A stretch of DNA of 60,629 nt, taken from contig CAJUSJ010000016.1 of assembly GCA_910588865.1 (NCBI GenBank), positions 1 to 60,629 of the forward strand, given 5' to 3'. Both the position numbers and the translations under genes were made by a program. Of this stretch, positions 6,812 through 14,396 are shown one piece after another. The stretch's first letter is position 1; each line of letters starts with the position of its first letter. The stretch is from an uncultured Lachnospiraceae bacterium. Its GTDB lineage: Bacteria > Bacillota > Clostridia > Lachnospirales > Lachnospiraceae. Below the pieces are notes generated by a model. It saw only the letters and a program-made list of their open reading frames with translations. It was not told where the DNA came from and searched no databases.

Positions 6812-8296
6812 TTATTTAATACTGTCCTCATCTATCCATACGAAACTGTCCGACAGAACGCCGGATGCCTCATCTAACAGATTAATTTCCACATATCCCG
6901 TCTCAAGTACTTCCTTTGGCACAGCGGTTGACACAAAACCTTTATCGATCACTGTATGATATTCCTGGCCATTGATCAAAATCTTTATTGTATTTATCAT
7001 CATGTTATCATGGTATCCGCAAACCAGGTCAGACATGTTTACGATTCCCAAGATACCCGTGATACAGATCACCGCGGTCTTTCCTATGTCTATTCCTTTC
7101 TGGAGCTCCCCACCTATAGCCGAGGCCGCGATTACCATGAGAACGAAATCAAATGGAACGACACACCGAATTTCTATTGAAGGGGATACTAACATCATGC
7201 CCTCTGAACAAAGGCCTCCGAGAAACAGCGCTGTCAAATCGAATCTTCTGAGTTTCCATAATGTGACGATCACATGATATGAGAACAGCGCGGCCCATAC
7301 TGTTCTGCAGAAAATTCCCATAAATATTGGAATATCCATGCGCCACATTAAAACCATAATACTGGTGGAAAATAAGTAAGCGATCCTATCAATTCCAAGG
7401 AGGACTCTGGATTTCTTACGTTTGTCCTGGCAATACCATATGATAAAAAAGCCCACCAGGATTAAAGCGATAACAAAGAACTTGTTATCCTTTCCTAAAT
7501 TCTTTTCCAATAGAAATGGAAAATTCCGACGGATTTTTCCCAATATACTCAATTGGTTAAACGGATCATATGCGGAGTGGGTGGACCTGATAAAGTTTCC
7601 GGGAGCCAGCAATTCCAGGGCTCCTCCTAATATGGCTGCCGCCAATATTCCCCAGTCATGCTTGTTCCACTGTCCCTGAATACGCTCAATCACAAAGCTG
7701 GACAATAGATAGATTATTGTCAGGACAGCTATTTGCTCAAATGAAAAGGCTGCCAGAAAAGCGGCGGCAATTCCCAGAGCCGCTGTCGCTTTATTAGGGG
7801 TTTTGAAGTGTCCCCGAATATATACTAATAGGAATAATGGCAAAAGCGGCCAGACATAGGACACTGATGCGGAAAACCACAGTACCCCTCTGTTGAAAAC
7901 CTCAAGACCCAAGGTGCCAAACATAAATACAATTAGAGCCGCTTTATGGAAGTCAGATTGTCCTTCTTCCTTAACCAGTAAGAAAGAGATGAGTCCGATA
8001 CACCATATGATCAGCGCCTGGAAATATTGTATAAAGCCTAAACCAATCTTCAAAGAACAGATTTCAAAGAAAAAATACAGGATTCTTCCGCCCCAGTTCA
8101 TGTAGTGCCATTTTAAATATTTTAAAATATCACTAAGACCATAACGCAGGCTGTTGGTCCCCATATAGTGGCCATATGATAAGCTGGCGTATCCATAATC
8201 ATCAGAATAGAGAAATATTTGTTTGTGCAGCGCTAACAGCCCGATCAAATATACCGCGAAAAGCAGCCAGACAGCTTTATAGTTTTTTATTTTCAT
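6812..8296 (-). CDS. Polytopic membrane protein, probable surface-glycan partner of the adjacent GT2 enzyme (DUF6056-like)
   Basis: About 494 residues with ten or more hydrophobic helices. After the first helix it has an extracytoplasmic YSDDYGYASLSYG segment and a conserved-looking HYMNWGGRILYFF stretch. An Asp-Asp pair in the first outer loop is seen in GT-C glycosyltransferases and in the DUF6056 group, which I think it belongs to. ATG at 8296 is preferred over GTG at 8305 because the GAAGAAGGG ribosome site is better spaced. The gene overlaps the end of the glycosyltransferase by 20 bp, so the two are translationally coupled. Likely role: transfer or modification of a lipid-linked sugar at the outer face. 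Substrate is unknown. Confidence 0.65.
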   Translation of the reverse strand: MKIKNYKAVWLLFAVYLIGLLALHKQIFLYSDDYGYASLSYGHYMGTNSLRYGLSDILKYLKWHYMNWGGRILYFFFEICSLKIGLGFIQYFQALIIWCIGLISFLLVKEEGQSDFHKAALIVFMFGTLGLEVFNRGVLWFSASVSYVWPLLPLFLLVYIRGHFKTPNKATAALGIAAAFLAAFSFEQIAVLTIIYLLSSFVIERIQGQWNKHDWGILAAAILGGALELLAPGNFIRSTHSAYDPFNQLSILGKIRRNFPFLLEKNLGKDNKFFVIALILVGFFIIWYCQDKRKKSRVLLGIDRIAYLFSTSIMVLMWRMDIPIFMGIFCRTVWAALFSYHVIVTLWKLRRFDLTALFLGGLCSEGMMLVSPSIEIRCVVPFDFVLMVIAASAIGGELQKGIDIGKTAVICITGILGIVNMSDLVCGYHDNMMINTIKILINGQEYHTVIDKGFVSTAVPKEVLETGYVEINLLDEASGVLSDSFVWIDEDSIK

Positions 8297-9287
8297 TAAT
8301 CTCACCCTTCTTCACCGAAGAAGTCCTTTCGTTGATAATTGATTCTGTATCGTCTAAGTTGGTTTCCCGGCACAAATATATAGGGCGTTTTTTTACTTCC
8401 ATATAAGTTTTGGACAGATATTCTCCTAAAAGTCCCAGACAGAACAGCTGCGTTCCGGAAAGCAACAGTATGACGCATACCAGAGAAGGCCATCCAGCAA
8501 CAGGGTCGCCGAAAATCAGAGCTCTGAAAAAAATTACAAACAGAAAGACGAACGCGAGCCCGCAGAACAGCAGCCCAAGACAGGAAGCAAAACGGACAGG
8601 CGCTGTGGAAAAGGCTACAATCCCATCAATGCTGTAGAGGAGGAGTTTGAAAAACGACCACTTCGTTTCGCCCCTGGCCCTCTCCACATTTTCGTACTCA
8701 AGCCACTTGGTCTTATATCCGACCCAGCTGAACAGACCCTTTGAAAAACGGTTGTACTCCTTGAGACTTAGGACACTGTCCACATATGGCCGGCTCATAA
8801 GCCTGAAATCCCTGGCTCCATCGACAATCTCCACATCCGAGACCCGTTTCATAAGCTTGTAAAACGCTCTGGCAAAAAAGGAGCGCATAGCGGGTTCTCC
8901 TTTACGGTTCACCCTTCTGGTGGCTACACAGTCGTATTCCCCTGACTTTAAGATTTCAAGCATTTTGGGGATCAGGGAAGGCGGGTCCTGCAGGTCTACA
9001 TCCATCAGTCCGACGAAATTTCCGGACCCGTGTCTCAGCCCAGCGTAGATAGCCGCTTCTTTGCCGAAATTTTTGGTAAATGACAGGTATTTTATCCAGG
9101 AATTCTCCTTGGCCAGCTGCTTCATTTTATCCAGAGTTTTATCACGGGAGCCATCGTCTATAAAAATTACCTCCAGACAGCAGCCTATGGAGGCAAGACT
9201 GTTCCTGACTTTGCGGATTTCCTTATAAAAATCATCTAATGTCTCCTGCTCATTGTAGCAGGGGATGACTATAGATAATAATTCCAT
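8277..9287 (-). CDS. GtrB-like polyprenyl-phosphate glycosyltransferase (GT2)
   Basis: A 336-residue membrane-bound family 2 glycosyltransferase. The N-terminal catalytic domain has SIVIPCYNEQETL (residues 5-17), IDDGSRDKT near 45, a KNFGKEAA segment, DVDLQDPP near 97 and a C-terminal GETKWSF. Two membrane helices follow at about 235-300. This is the layout of GtrB/DpmI-type enzymes that load a sugar from a nucleotide donor onto undecaprenyl phosphate for use outside the cell. RBS AGGAGG lies 7 bases before the ATG. Its 5' end is 29 bp from inverted site IRL, and no promoter lies between them, so transcription must come from the invertible cassette or beyond. Confidence 0.88.
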   Translation of the reverse strand: MELLSIVIPCYNEQETLDDFYKEIRKVRNSLASIGCCLEVIFIDDGSRDKTLDKMKQLAKENSWIKYLSFTKNFGKEAAIYAGLRHGSGNFVGLMDVDLQDPPSLIPKMLEILKSGEYDCVATRRVNRKGEPAMRSFFARAFYKLMKRVSDVEIVDGARDFRLMSRPYVDSVLSLKEYNRFSKGLFSWVGYKTKWLEYENVERARGETKWSFFKLLLYSIDGIVAFSTAPVRFASCLGLLFCGLAFVFLFVIFFRALIFGDPVAGWPSLVCVILLLSGTQLFCLGLLGEYLSKTYMEVKKRPIYLCRETNLDDTESIINERTSSVKKGEINENKKL

Positions 9288-9315
9288 GAAAGTCCTCCTC
9301 TTTGTCTGATTTTTG

Positions 9316-9343
9316 CCGCGACAGAATATACCTTCTGGCGCGG
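9316..9343 (+). repeat. Inverted recombination site IRL
   Basis: Arms CCGCGACAGAA and TTCTGGCGCGG (10 of 11 complementary) around the core TATACC. The internal 17 bp ACAGAATATACCTTCTG (9321-9337) recur exactly, inverted, in IRR. An 11-6-11 site with an asymmetric core is typical of XerC/XerD-like tyrosine recombinases. Confidence 0.85.
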
Positions 9344-9427
9344 TTTTTCTGGAAAAATCAGGATTTATGGACTGAGAGGGTGATCCCCAAAAGGTCCTCT
9401 GACAGAGTACAGTCCTATAAAGGCATG

Positions 9428-9465
9428 AAAAAAACGCGGAGACGAATACGTCGCGGCCGTTTTTT
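9428..9465. terminator. Bidirectional terminator inside the invertible cassette
   Basis: A-tract 9428-9434 pairs with T-tract 9460-9465 through a G/C stem capped by GACG-AATA-CGTC. T runs appear on both strands, so it can stop transcription in either direction and in either cassette orientation. Confidence 0.7.
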
Positions 9466-9499
9466 GCGTGGAGAAACCTACAGATTTTTAATGGGGCTA

Positions 9500-9529
9500 T
9501 TGCAATTCCTAAATCTTGTGTGCTATAAT
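9500..9529 (+). promoter_or_regulatory. Invertible sigma-A promoter (points right in this orientation)
   Basis: TTGCAA at 9500-9505, an 18-bp spacer and a perfect TATAAT at 9524-9529. Predicted start is near 9536, reading across IRR and antisense into the recombinase 3' end. Confidence 0.78.
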
Positions 9530-9559
9530 GGGCAAAGTATTACATAATTCGTCTATTTT

Positions 9560-9587
9560 CGGCAACAGAAGGTATATTCTGTTGCCG
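9560..9587 (-). repeat. Inverted recombination site IRR
   Basis: Perfect 11-bp arms CGGCAACAGAA / TTCTGTTGCCG around GGTATA, which is the reverse complement of the IRL core TATACC. It has no T tail on either strand, which argues against a terminator. Confidence 0.85.
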
Positions 9588-9590
9588 GGT

Positions 9591-10436
9591 CTAAACCACA
9601 AGCCCCAGCAAGTCCAGCTGCCGGGCGTGTTCCAGGCAGGTGGTCAGCAGATAGATCCGGGGCGTGTTGATGGAGCTGTGCCCCAGAACATCTGCCAGCT
9701 TCGCGATATCATGAGTGGCCTGATAGAACGTAACGGCAAAAAGATGCCGAAGATTATGGGGAAATACTTTGGATGGGTCCACCTTGGCCTGGGCGCAGAG
9801 CGCCTTCATGGCCCGCCAGATCTGATGGCGGGAGAGGCATGTTCCGTCTCTGGAAAGAAAGATCTGGCCAGAGGTGATTTTTTGTTTTCTGGCGTATTTT
9901 AAAAGTTTCCGGCACAATTTGCCTGGAAGGAGGATGGTCCGGATCTTGCCCTTGAGACAGATGTCTGTCCGCCCTGCCCGCACCGCCTCCACGGTTATGT
10001 ATCTTACCTCAGACACCCGGATGCCTGTGGAACAGATGGTTTCCATCAGAAGCTCCAGCCAGTTCAGATACCGGCAGCGGGCGGTTTCCAGAAGCCGTCG
10101 GTATTCTTCTCTTGTCAGTTCCCGGTCTGTTTCCCGAAACACTTTCTTCTGGAGTTTTAAAAATTTGATCTTGCGGTCATCCCAGCCAAGAAAACCGAAC
10201 AGGCCGTTTAAGGCAGACAGCTTCCCGTTGACAGTAGAGGGCGCTTTGTCCTGTGCCAGCAGATCGGATTTCCACTGTACAACCGTATCTTTTGACACTT
10301 CTCTGCCCTCCAGCCATGAGGCGAAGGAGCGGATATCCCGGATATATTTTTCAACAGTGGCAGAGGCCCGTTCTTCATCCAGAAGAAAACGGGCGTAAGC
10401 GGTGATGTGGGCTGAGGTCAATGTGTGGCTGTTCAT
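9591..10436 (-). CDS. Tyrosine recombinase, probable invertase of the adjacent promoter cassette
   Basis: A 281-residue XerC/D-like recombinase. The N-terminal SAM-like core-binding domain (about 5-90) is followed by a catalytic domain with Arg140 in STGIRVSEV, a Lys in the beta-hairpin GKIRTI, HNLRH (His and second Arg), LGHSS and nucleophile Tyr262 in RIYLL, so the active site is complete. ATG at 10436 is preferred over an ATG 24 bp upstream because AAAGGAG precedes it. Small single-gene recombinases beside inverted repeats commonly drive site-specific inversion. Its stop codon is 3 bp from IRR. No excisionase or phage gene is near. Activity on IRL/IRR is inferred from position. Confidence 0.88.
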   Translation of the reverse strand: MNSHTLTSAHITAYARFLLDEERASATVEKYIRDIRSFASWLEGREVSKDTVVQWKSDLLAQDKAPSTVNGKLSALNGLFGFLGWDDRKIKFLKLQKKVFRETDRELTREEYRRLLETARCRYLNWLELLMETICSTGIRVSEVRYITVEAVRAGRTDICLKGKIRTILLPGKLCRKLLKYARKQKITSGQIFLSRDGTCLSRHQIWRAMKALCAQAKVDPSKVFPHNLRHLFAVTFYQATHDIAKLADVLGHSSINTPRIYLLTTCLEHARQLDLLGLVV

Positions 10437-10558
10437 GATAATCTCCTTTCTCCCGCGCATATCGCGGCACAGTTATTACGCATCCAAATATTATGGCTGG
10501 AAAGTCTGCCTGGAGACAGATTTTACAAAGCTGTCGCGCATTTCAGAATAAAAAATAA

Positions 10559-10588
10559 GGCCGGGAATCTTGTTTTAGATTCCCAGCC
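10559..10588 (-). terminator. Terminator of the ATPase gene
   Basis: Stem GGCCGGGAAT / ATTCCCAGCC with one mismatch, then TTATTTTTTATT on the minus strand. Sequence and loop (TTGTTTTAG) nearly match the hairpin at 6763-6791. Confidence 0.75.
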
Positions 10589-10625
10589 TGACATCAATCA
10601 GATAGAGGATCGGTTCCCCATCTTC

Positions 10626-12218
10626 CTACACGACTGCCTCAATTAATACTTTGTCGCCAAATCTGATTTCTTTGACACCTGTTTCCTTTCTTTTATTGAA
10701 ATTAAAACTGAGCATATATCCTTTTTTTAAATGGTAGTGATCCAGATAATCAATTAATTGCTGTTCTCCCCGCTCATTATAGGCGTTTCCGTGCCAGATC
10801 TTCATTTCAACGATAAATTGCTCTCCATGATAGTCAATGATTAAGTCTGTCCGCTCCTGATTTCTGGTCCGCGATTCTATATAATAGTTCCCGTTTCCGT
10901 TAATGATTGGTTTTAAATAGAGCAGAAAATAGCGCCGTCCATCTTCCTCAAGAAATTTGTCATCCTGGTCGCCATAAATATCATCAAAGTGTACCACAAA
11001 TTTTTTGAGAATCCGTTCCATATCTAAATGCCCATCACAAATAAATTGATTCTTATCCCGCAAAGCGAATCTGTACATATCACCATTCTGAACCTCTGGC
11101 AAGGTAAGAAAATAATTGTACAGCCGAATTTCAAAAACGCGGTTGGCAATGTGTACGGTTTCCCGCTCCACCTTTATGAACCCAAACATAAGCAGCATAT
11201 CTGTTGCCGGTTCATCCGCGTTATATGAGATGGTCTGACCTTGAAAAAGAAGCAGGTAAATCATGTCTTTCATTTCAGGGTAGTCATTTAATTTCCCAAT
11301 CAGCGACTCAAACAATGTATTTTTCTCAGAGATCAGACGTTTGACCGCTTCCAGCAAACCAGCTTTGGACCATGCGGCTCTTTTATCTGGAAAATCTTCC
11401 GTACCAGCAATCTTTTCATCCATCAGCTTGCAAAGCTTTGAAACTAAGAATGGATAACCAGAGGTATAGTCAAAAAGCATTCCGGCGACTTCGTCTAAAT
11501 CCATATCTGTGTGGTGATCGGCTTCATACTGTTCAAGCATTCCCTTAATATCCGCGGCGGAAAAACTCATCTCCACATCAAAGTCAGCGGCGATGTTCCA
11601 CGGACTATTCTGCCTATGGTCACTACCTGGCCGGATTTTCTGTTTAATATTACGGATATCATAAACACCCGCCAATATTACAGACCAAAAGGTAGGTGTT
11701 TCGTCACTGTCTATATAAGCGGCCCGCAGCTGTGCCAGGAAATCCAGGAATACCTGGTTATTCGCGGCCGTATCGACCTCGTCTATGATAAGAACAATTG
11801 GCTTTATTGATCGTGCGCACCAATCACTGACACAGCTGAATAACTCGGCCATACGGGCATTTTTGTTTTCACTGTCCGCCAGTTGAACCAGCCCTATTTT
11901 GGTCTGATCTGGTATGGTTTTTATCTTACAGATCTTTTTATTGATCTCCCTTGCCAAAGCATGGACAAAGGAACTTCCGTCAGAGAACTCAATGGATTCA
12001 ATATTCTGAAAATCAAGGCTGATCACCGTGTAATCTTTTTTCAAAAAATCCGCTAATGCCCGCAGCGTGGTTGTTTTGCCAAATTGTCTCGCTTTGTTGA
12101 TGGTAAAGTATTCATTGGCATCGACCATACGTTTGATCGCTGTTAATCTTGACTTCAGATCAACCATGTAATGACGATTTGCCTTGCAGGCACCATTTAC
12201 ATTAAAGGATTTTGTCAT
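10626..12218 (-). CDS. AAA-like ATPase with C-terminal PD-(D/E)XK-type domain
   Basis: A 530-residue protein. Residues 40-60 hold a variant Walker A, ARQFGKTTTLRAL; a hydrophobic Walker B PIVLIIDEVDTA lies near 140. The middle is an AAA/STAND-like helical region with GYPFLVSKLC. The C-terminal 100 residues contain RTDLIIDYHGEQFIVEMKIW, in which Asp, Glu and Lys are spaced as in PD-(D/E)XK nuclease-like domains. Such predicted ATPases are common in gut Firmicutes and Bacteroidetes and their role is not settled; defence or mobile-DNA functions are possible. It is transcribed alone from the promoter at 12310-12338. RBS AAAGGAGGG lies upstream of the ATG. Confidence 0.8.
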   Translation of the reverse strand: MTKSFNVNGACKANRHYMVDLKSRLTAIKRMVDANEYFTINKARQFGKTTTLRALADFLKKDYTVISLDFQNIESIEFSDGSSFVHALAREINKKICKIKTIPDQTKIGLVQLADSENKNARMAELFSCVSDWCARSIKPIVLIIDEVDTAANNQVFLDFLAQLRAAYIDSDETPTFWSVILAGVYDIRNIKQKIRPGSDHRQNSPWNIAADFDVEMSFSAADIKGMLEQYEADHHTDMDLDEVAGMLFDYTSGYPFLVSKLCKLMDEKIAGTEDFPDKRAAWSKAGLLEAVKRLISEKNTLFESLIGKLNDYPEMKDMIYLLLFQGQTISYNADEPATDMLLMFGFIKVERETVHIANRVFEIRLYNYFLTLPEVQNGDMYRFALRDKNQFICDGHLDMERILKKFVVHFDDIYGDQDDKFLEEDGRRYFLLYLKPIINGNGNYYIESRTRNQERTDLIIDYHGEQFIVEMKIWHGNAYNERGEQQLIDYLDHYHLKKGYMLSFNFNKRKETGVKEIRFGDKVLIEAVV

Positions 12219-12309
12219 CTGTCAACGCCCTCCTTTCCCAAAAAGATATCTTACGGCACGAAGTATCCCGGCTCCGAAGGGGCATGTACCGCGGTACCTC
12301 CTGTTTATC

Positions 12310-12338
12310 ATTCTAACATGTGCGGGTTAAAGGGGCAA
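12310..12338 (-). promoter_or_regulatory. Promoter of the AAA-like ATPase
   Basis: On the minus strand TTGCCC (12338-12333), 17-bp spacer, TAGAAT (12315-12310). It lies about 90 bp upstream of the start codon. A GTACCGCGGTAC palindrome at about 12286-12297 falls in the 5' leader and could be an operator. Confidence 0.6.
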
Positions 12339-12390
12339 CACATTTTCTGATGATATTCACCTGTTTTTGGGGAACAGATCCCAGAGATAA

Positions 12391-12464
12391 TATGTAATCT
12401 TTAACAAATTTTAACAAAATCTTAAAAAAAAGTGGCATGGCATATAGGATTATGCTATGATAAT
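12391..12464 (+). promoter_or_regulatory. Pho-box-like direct repeats and promoter of the Na/Pi transporter
   Basis: Ten-base direct repeats TTAACAAATT (12401), TTAACAAAAT (12411) and CTTAAAAAAA (12421), with a weaker unit before them, match the TTAACA-type repeats bound by PhoP/PhoB in Firmicutes. A -10 GATAAT lies at 12459-12464 and no separate -35 is seen, as in activator-dependent promoters. The gene downstream moves phosphate, which supports Pho control. The 150-base leader to 12614 holds nothing else I can name. Confidence 0.6.
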
Positions 12465-12614
12465 TTCGATATTAAGTGACGTGCGGAGCAGGTCTGTCAG
12501 ACATAAGCGTGAATGAAAAGCAGCCATGCGGCGGATACTGACAAAGGAAGAAACTCCGCGTTCGGGGAAGCTCTGCCGGCAGCGGCAGGCACCAATACAT
12601 AGCAGGAGGAAAAC

Positions 12615-14285
12615 ATGTCAATTACCGGTAACATATCGAACCTGTTCGGGTTCCTGGGAGGCCTGGGGATGTTTTTGTACGGCATGAACATCATGGCCGA
12701 CGGGATGCAGAAGACAGCCGGAGGAAAGATGAGTCAGTTTCTTGGGATGCTGACCAATAACCGGATCATGGCCGTGTGCCTGGGAGCCCTGATCACGGCT
12801 ATTATCCAGAGCAGCGGCGCCACCACGGTTATGGTGGTAGGTTTTGTAAGCGCGGGGGTGCTGAATCTGACCCAGGCGGTGGGAGTGATTATGGGTGCTA
12901 ACATCGGTACCACCATCACCGCGTGGATCGTTTCGTTAAGTCAGATCGGAGACGCCATGGAGGTGATGAAGCCGGTGTTCTACGCGCCGCTTCTCATTGG
13001 GATAGGTTCCCTGATGATCTTGTTTACCAAGAAACAGAAATACCACACCATAGGGGAGATCCTGGTGGGCTTAGGACTTTTGTTCATGGGCCTGGAGTTT
13101 ATGTCAGACTCCATCTCACCCTACACTGACGCGCCGATATTTTCCAGAGCCTTTGAGGTTCTGGGGGGCAATCCGCTGCTGGGCATGGTCATCGGAGCTC
13201 TGGTTACGGCTCTGCTTCAGAGCTCATCTGCCTCTGTGGGTATCTTGCAGACACTGGCCTTAAACGGTGTGGTGACCACCAATGCCGCCATCTACATCAC
13301 CTTGGGACAGAATATCGGCTCCTGTGTCACAGCCATGCTTTCCAGTATGGGCGGTTCCAGGACAGCCAAGCGGGCGGCGGTGATGCACCTGAGCTTTAAT
13401 GTTATAGGATCTCTGCTTTTTGGGATTATAGGATTTGTGCTGTTTATGACGCACCCGGCGCTGGCGGTCCGGAACATCTCCGCCATGGAGATCTCCATGT
13501 TCCACACCGTGTTCAACCTGGTCAACACCACCCTTCTCTTCCCGTTTGCCAATCAGCTGGTGACTCTGTCGGGAATCCTGGTAAAGGAGAAGGAGGAGGA
13601 GCCGGAGGAGGACAGCGACGAGGCGGCTGCCTTAAAGCATCTGGATGAGCGTATCTTTGAGTCCCCGGCCTTTGCCGTGGAGACCGCCGCCCTGGAGGTG
13701 ATCCATATGGGGCAGATCACCATGGGCAACGTAAAACGGGCAATTGATGCCGTTATAACCGGGGAGCTTGAAGATATTCAGGAGGTATACAAAGTAGAGC
13801 AGACCATCAACCACATGGAAAAGATGCTGACAGAGTACCTGATTAAGATTGACAACCTGTCCCTGACAGAGTACCAGAAACAGGTGGTCAACGACTTGTT
13901 CTACAGCGTCAGCGATATTGAGAGAGTGGGGGACCATGCGGAGAATCTGGCGGAGTCGGCCGAATATCTGGCAAAACGGGGACTGAAGTTTTCCGGCACA
14001 GGTATAGATGACCTTCGTGAGATCAGCGACAGCGTGCTCAAAGGATTCAGCTGTGCCATAGAGGCAAGAAGGACAGGAAACATGGAGGCGGTGCGGAAGG
14101 TCAGTAAGTACGAGGACCAGGTAGATGGTTTGGAGGAGGATCTGAGAGAGAAGCATATCGAGAGGCTTTCCAGAGGTGAGTGCGTGCCTTCCGCGGGAGT
14201 GATTTTTTTGGATATTATCAGCAATCTGGAACGTATTTCCGATCATGCCTACAATCTTGCCGGGTATATTAAAAAGGAATTGTAA
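12615..14285 (+). CDS. Na+/phosphate symporter with C-terminal PhoU-like domain (NptA/YjbB type)
   Basis: A 556-residue protein. Residues 1-310 are the membrane part, with the two inverted QSS signatures of the PNaS family: IIQSSGATTVMVVGF near 55 and LLQSSSASVGILQ near 200. Residues 340-556 are cytoplasmic and helical, with the E/D-rich PhoU-like pattern (SDIERVGDHAENLAE near 435 and SNLERISDHAYNLAG at the end). It imports or exports phosphate with sodium. RBS AGGAGG at 12602-12607. Single gene before gap; the Pho-type repeats upstream suggest phosphate-limitation control. Confidence 0.9.
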   Translation: MSITGNISNLFGFLGGLGMFLYGMNIMADGMQKTAGGKMSQFLGMLTNNRIMAVCLGALITAIIQSSGATTVMVVGFVSAGVLNLTQAVGVIMGANIGTTITAWIVSLSQIGDAMEVMKPVFYAPLLIGIGSLMILFTKKQKYHTIGEILVGLGLLFMGLEFMSDSISPYTDAPIFSRAFEVLGGNPLLGMVIGALVTALLQSSSASVGILQTLALNGVVTTNAAIYITLGQNIGSCVTAMLSSMGGSRTAKRAAVMHLSFNVIGSLLFGIIGFVLFMTHPALAVRNISAMEISMFHTVFNLVNTTLLFPFANQLVTLSGILVKEKEEEPEEDSDEAAALKHLDERIFESPAFAVETAALEVIHMGQITMGNVKRAIDAVITGELEDIQEVYKVEQTINHMEKMLTEYLIKIDNLSLTEYQKQVVNDLFYSVSDIERVGDHAENLAESAEYLAKRGLKFSGTGIDDLREISDSVLKGFSCAIEARRTGNMEAVRKVSKYEDQVDGLEEDLREKHIERLSRGECVPSAGVIFLDIISNLERISDHAYNLAGYIKKEL

Positions 14286-14301
14286 AAATTCTAAAAACTA
14301 C

Positions 14302-14330
14302 TTGATATTTCTGGCAAAATTATGTAGAAT
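14302..14330 (+). promoter_or_regulatory. Promoter of gap
   Basis: TTGATA at 14302-14307, 17-bp spacer, TAGAAT at 14325-14330. It gives a leader of about 60 bases. Confidence 0.75.
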
Positions 14331-14396
14331 TGTTTATGGGGTTGATTACATTTTAACAATCGCAATTCAATTTATTCTTTAGGAGGAATGAGAGTT

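Larger units (their letters stand above)
9316..9587. mobile_element. Invertible promoter cassette (putative phase-variation switch)
   Basis: Two recombinase-type sites in opposite orientation (9316-9343 and 9560-9587) enclose 216 bp holding a rightward sigma-A promoter (9500-9529) and a two-way terminator (9428-9465). The left edge abuts the glycosyltransferase operon; the right edge is 3 bp from the stop of a tyrosine recombinase. As written, the promoter faces away from the operon. Inversion about the sites would put the -10 at about 9379-9374 on the minus strand, giving an 80-base leader to the glycosyltransferase. The structure is seen directly; the switching function is inferred. Confidence 0.82.

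Noticed and set aside
9560..9587. IRR read as an ordinary terminator of the recombinase
   Set aside because: There is no T run on either side and the same 17-base core recurs inverted at 9321-9337, which fits a recombination site better.
9516..9902. Rightward frame across IRR and the recombinase 3' end
   Set aside because: No ribosome site; its sequence is the antisense of the recombinase catalytic domain.
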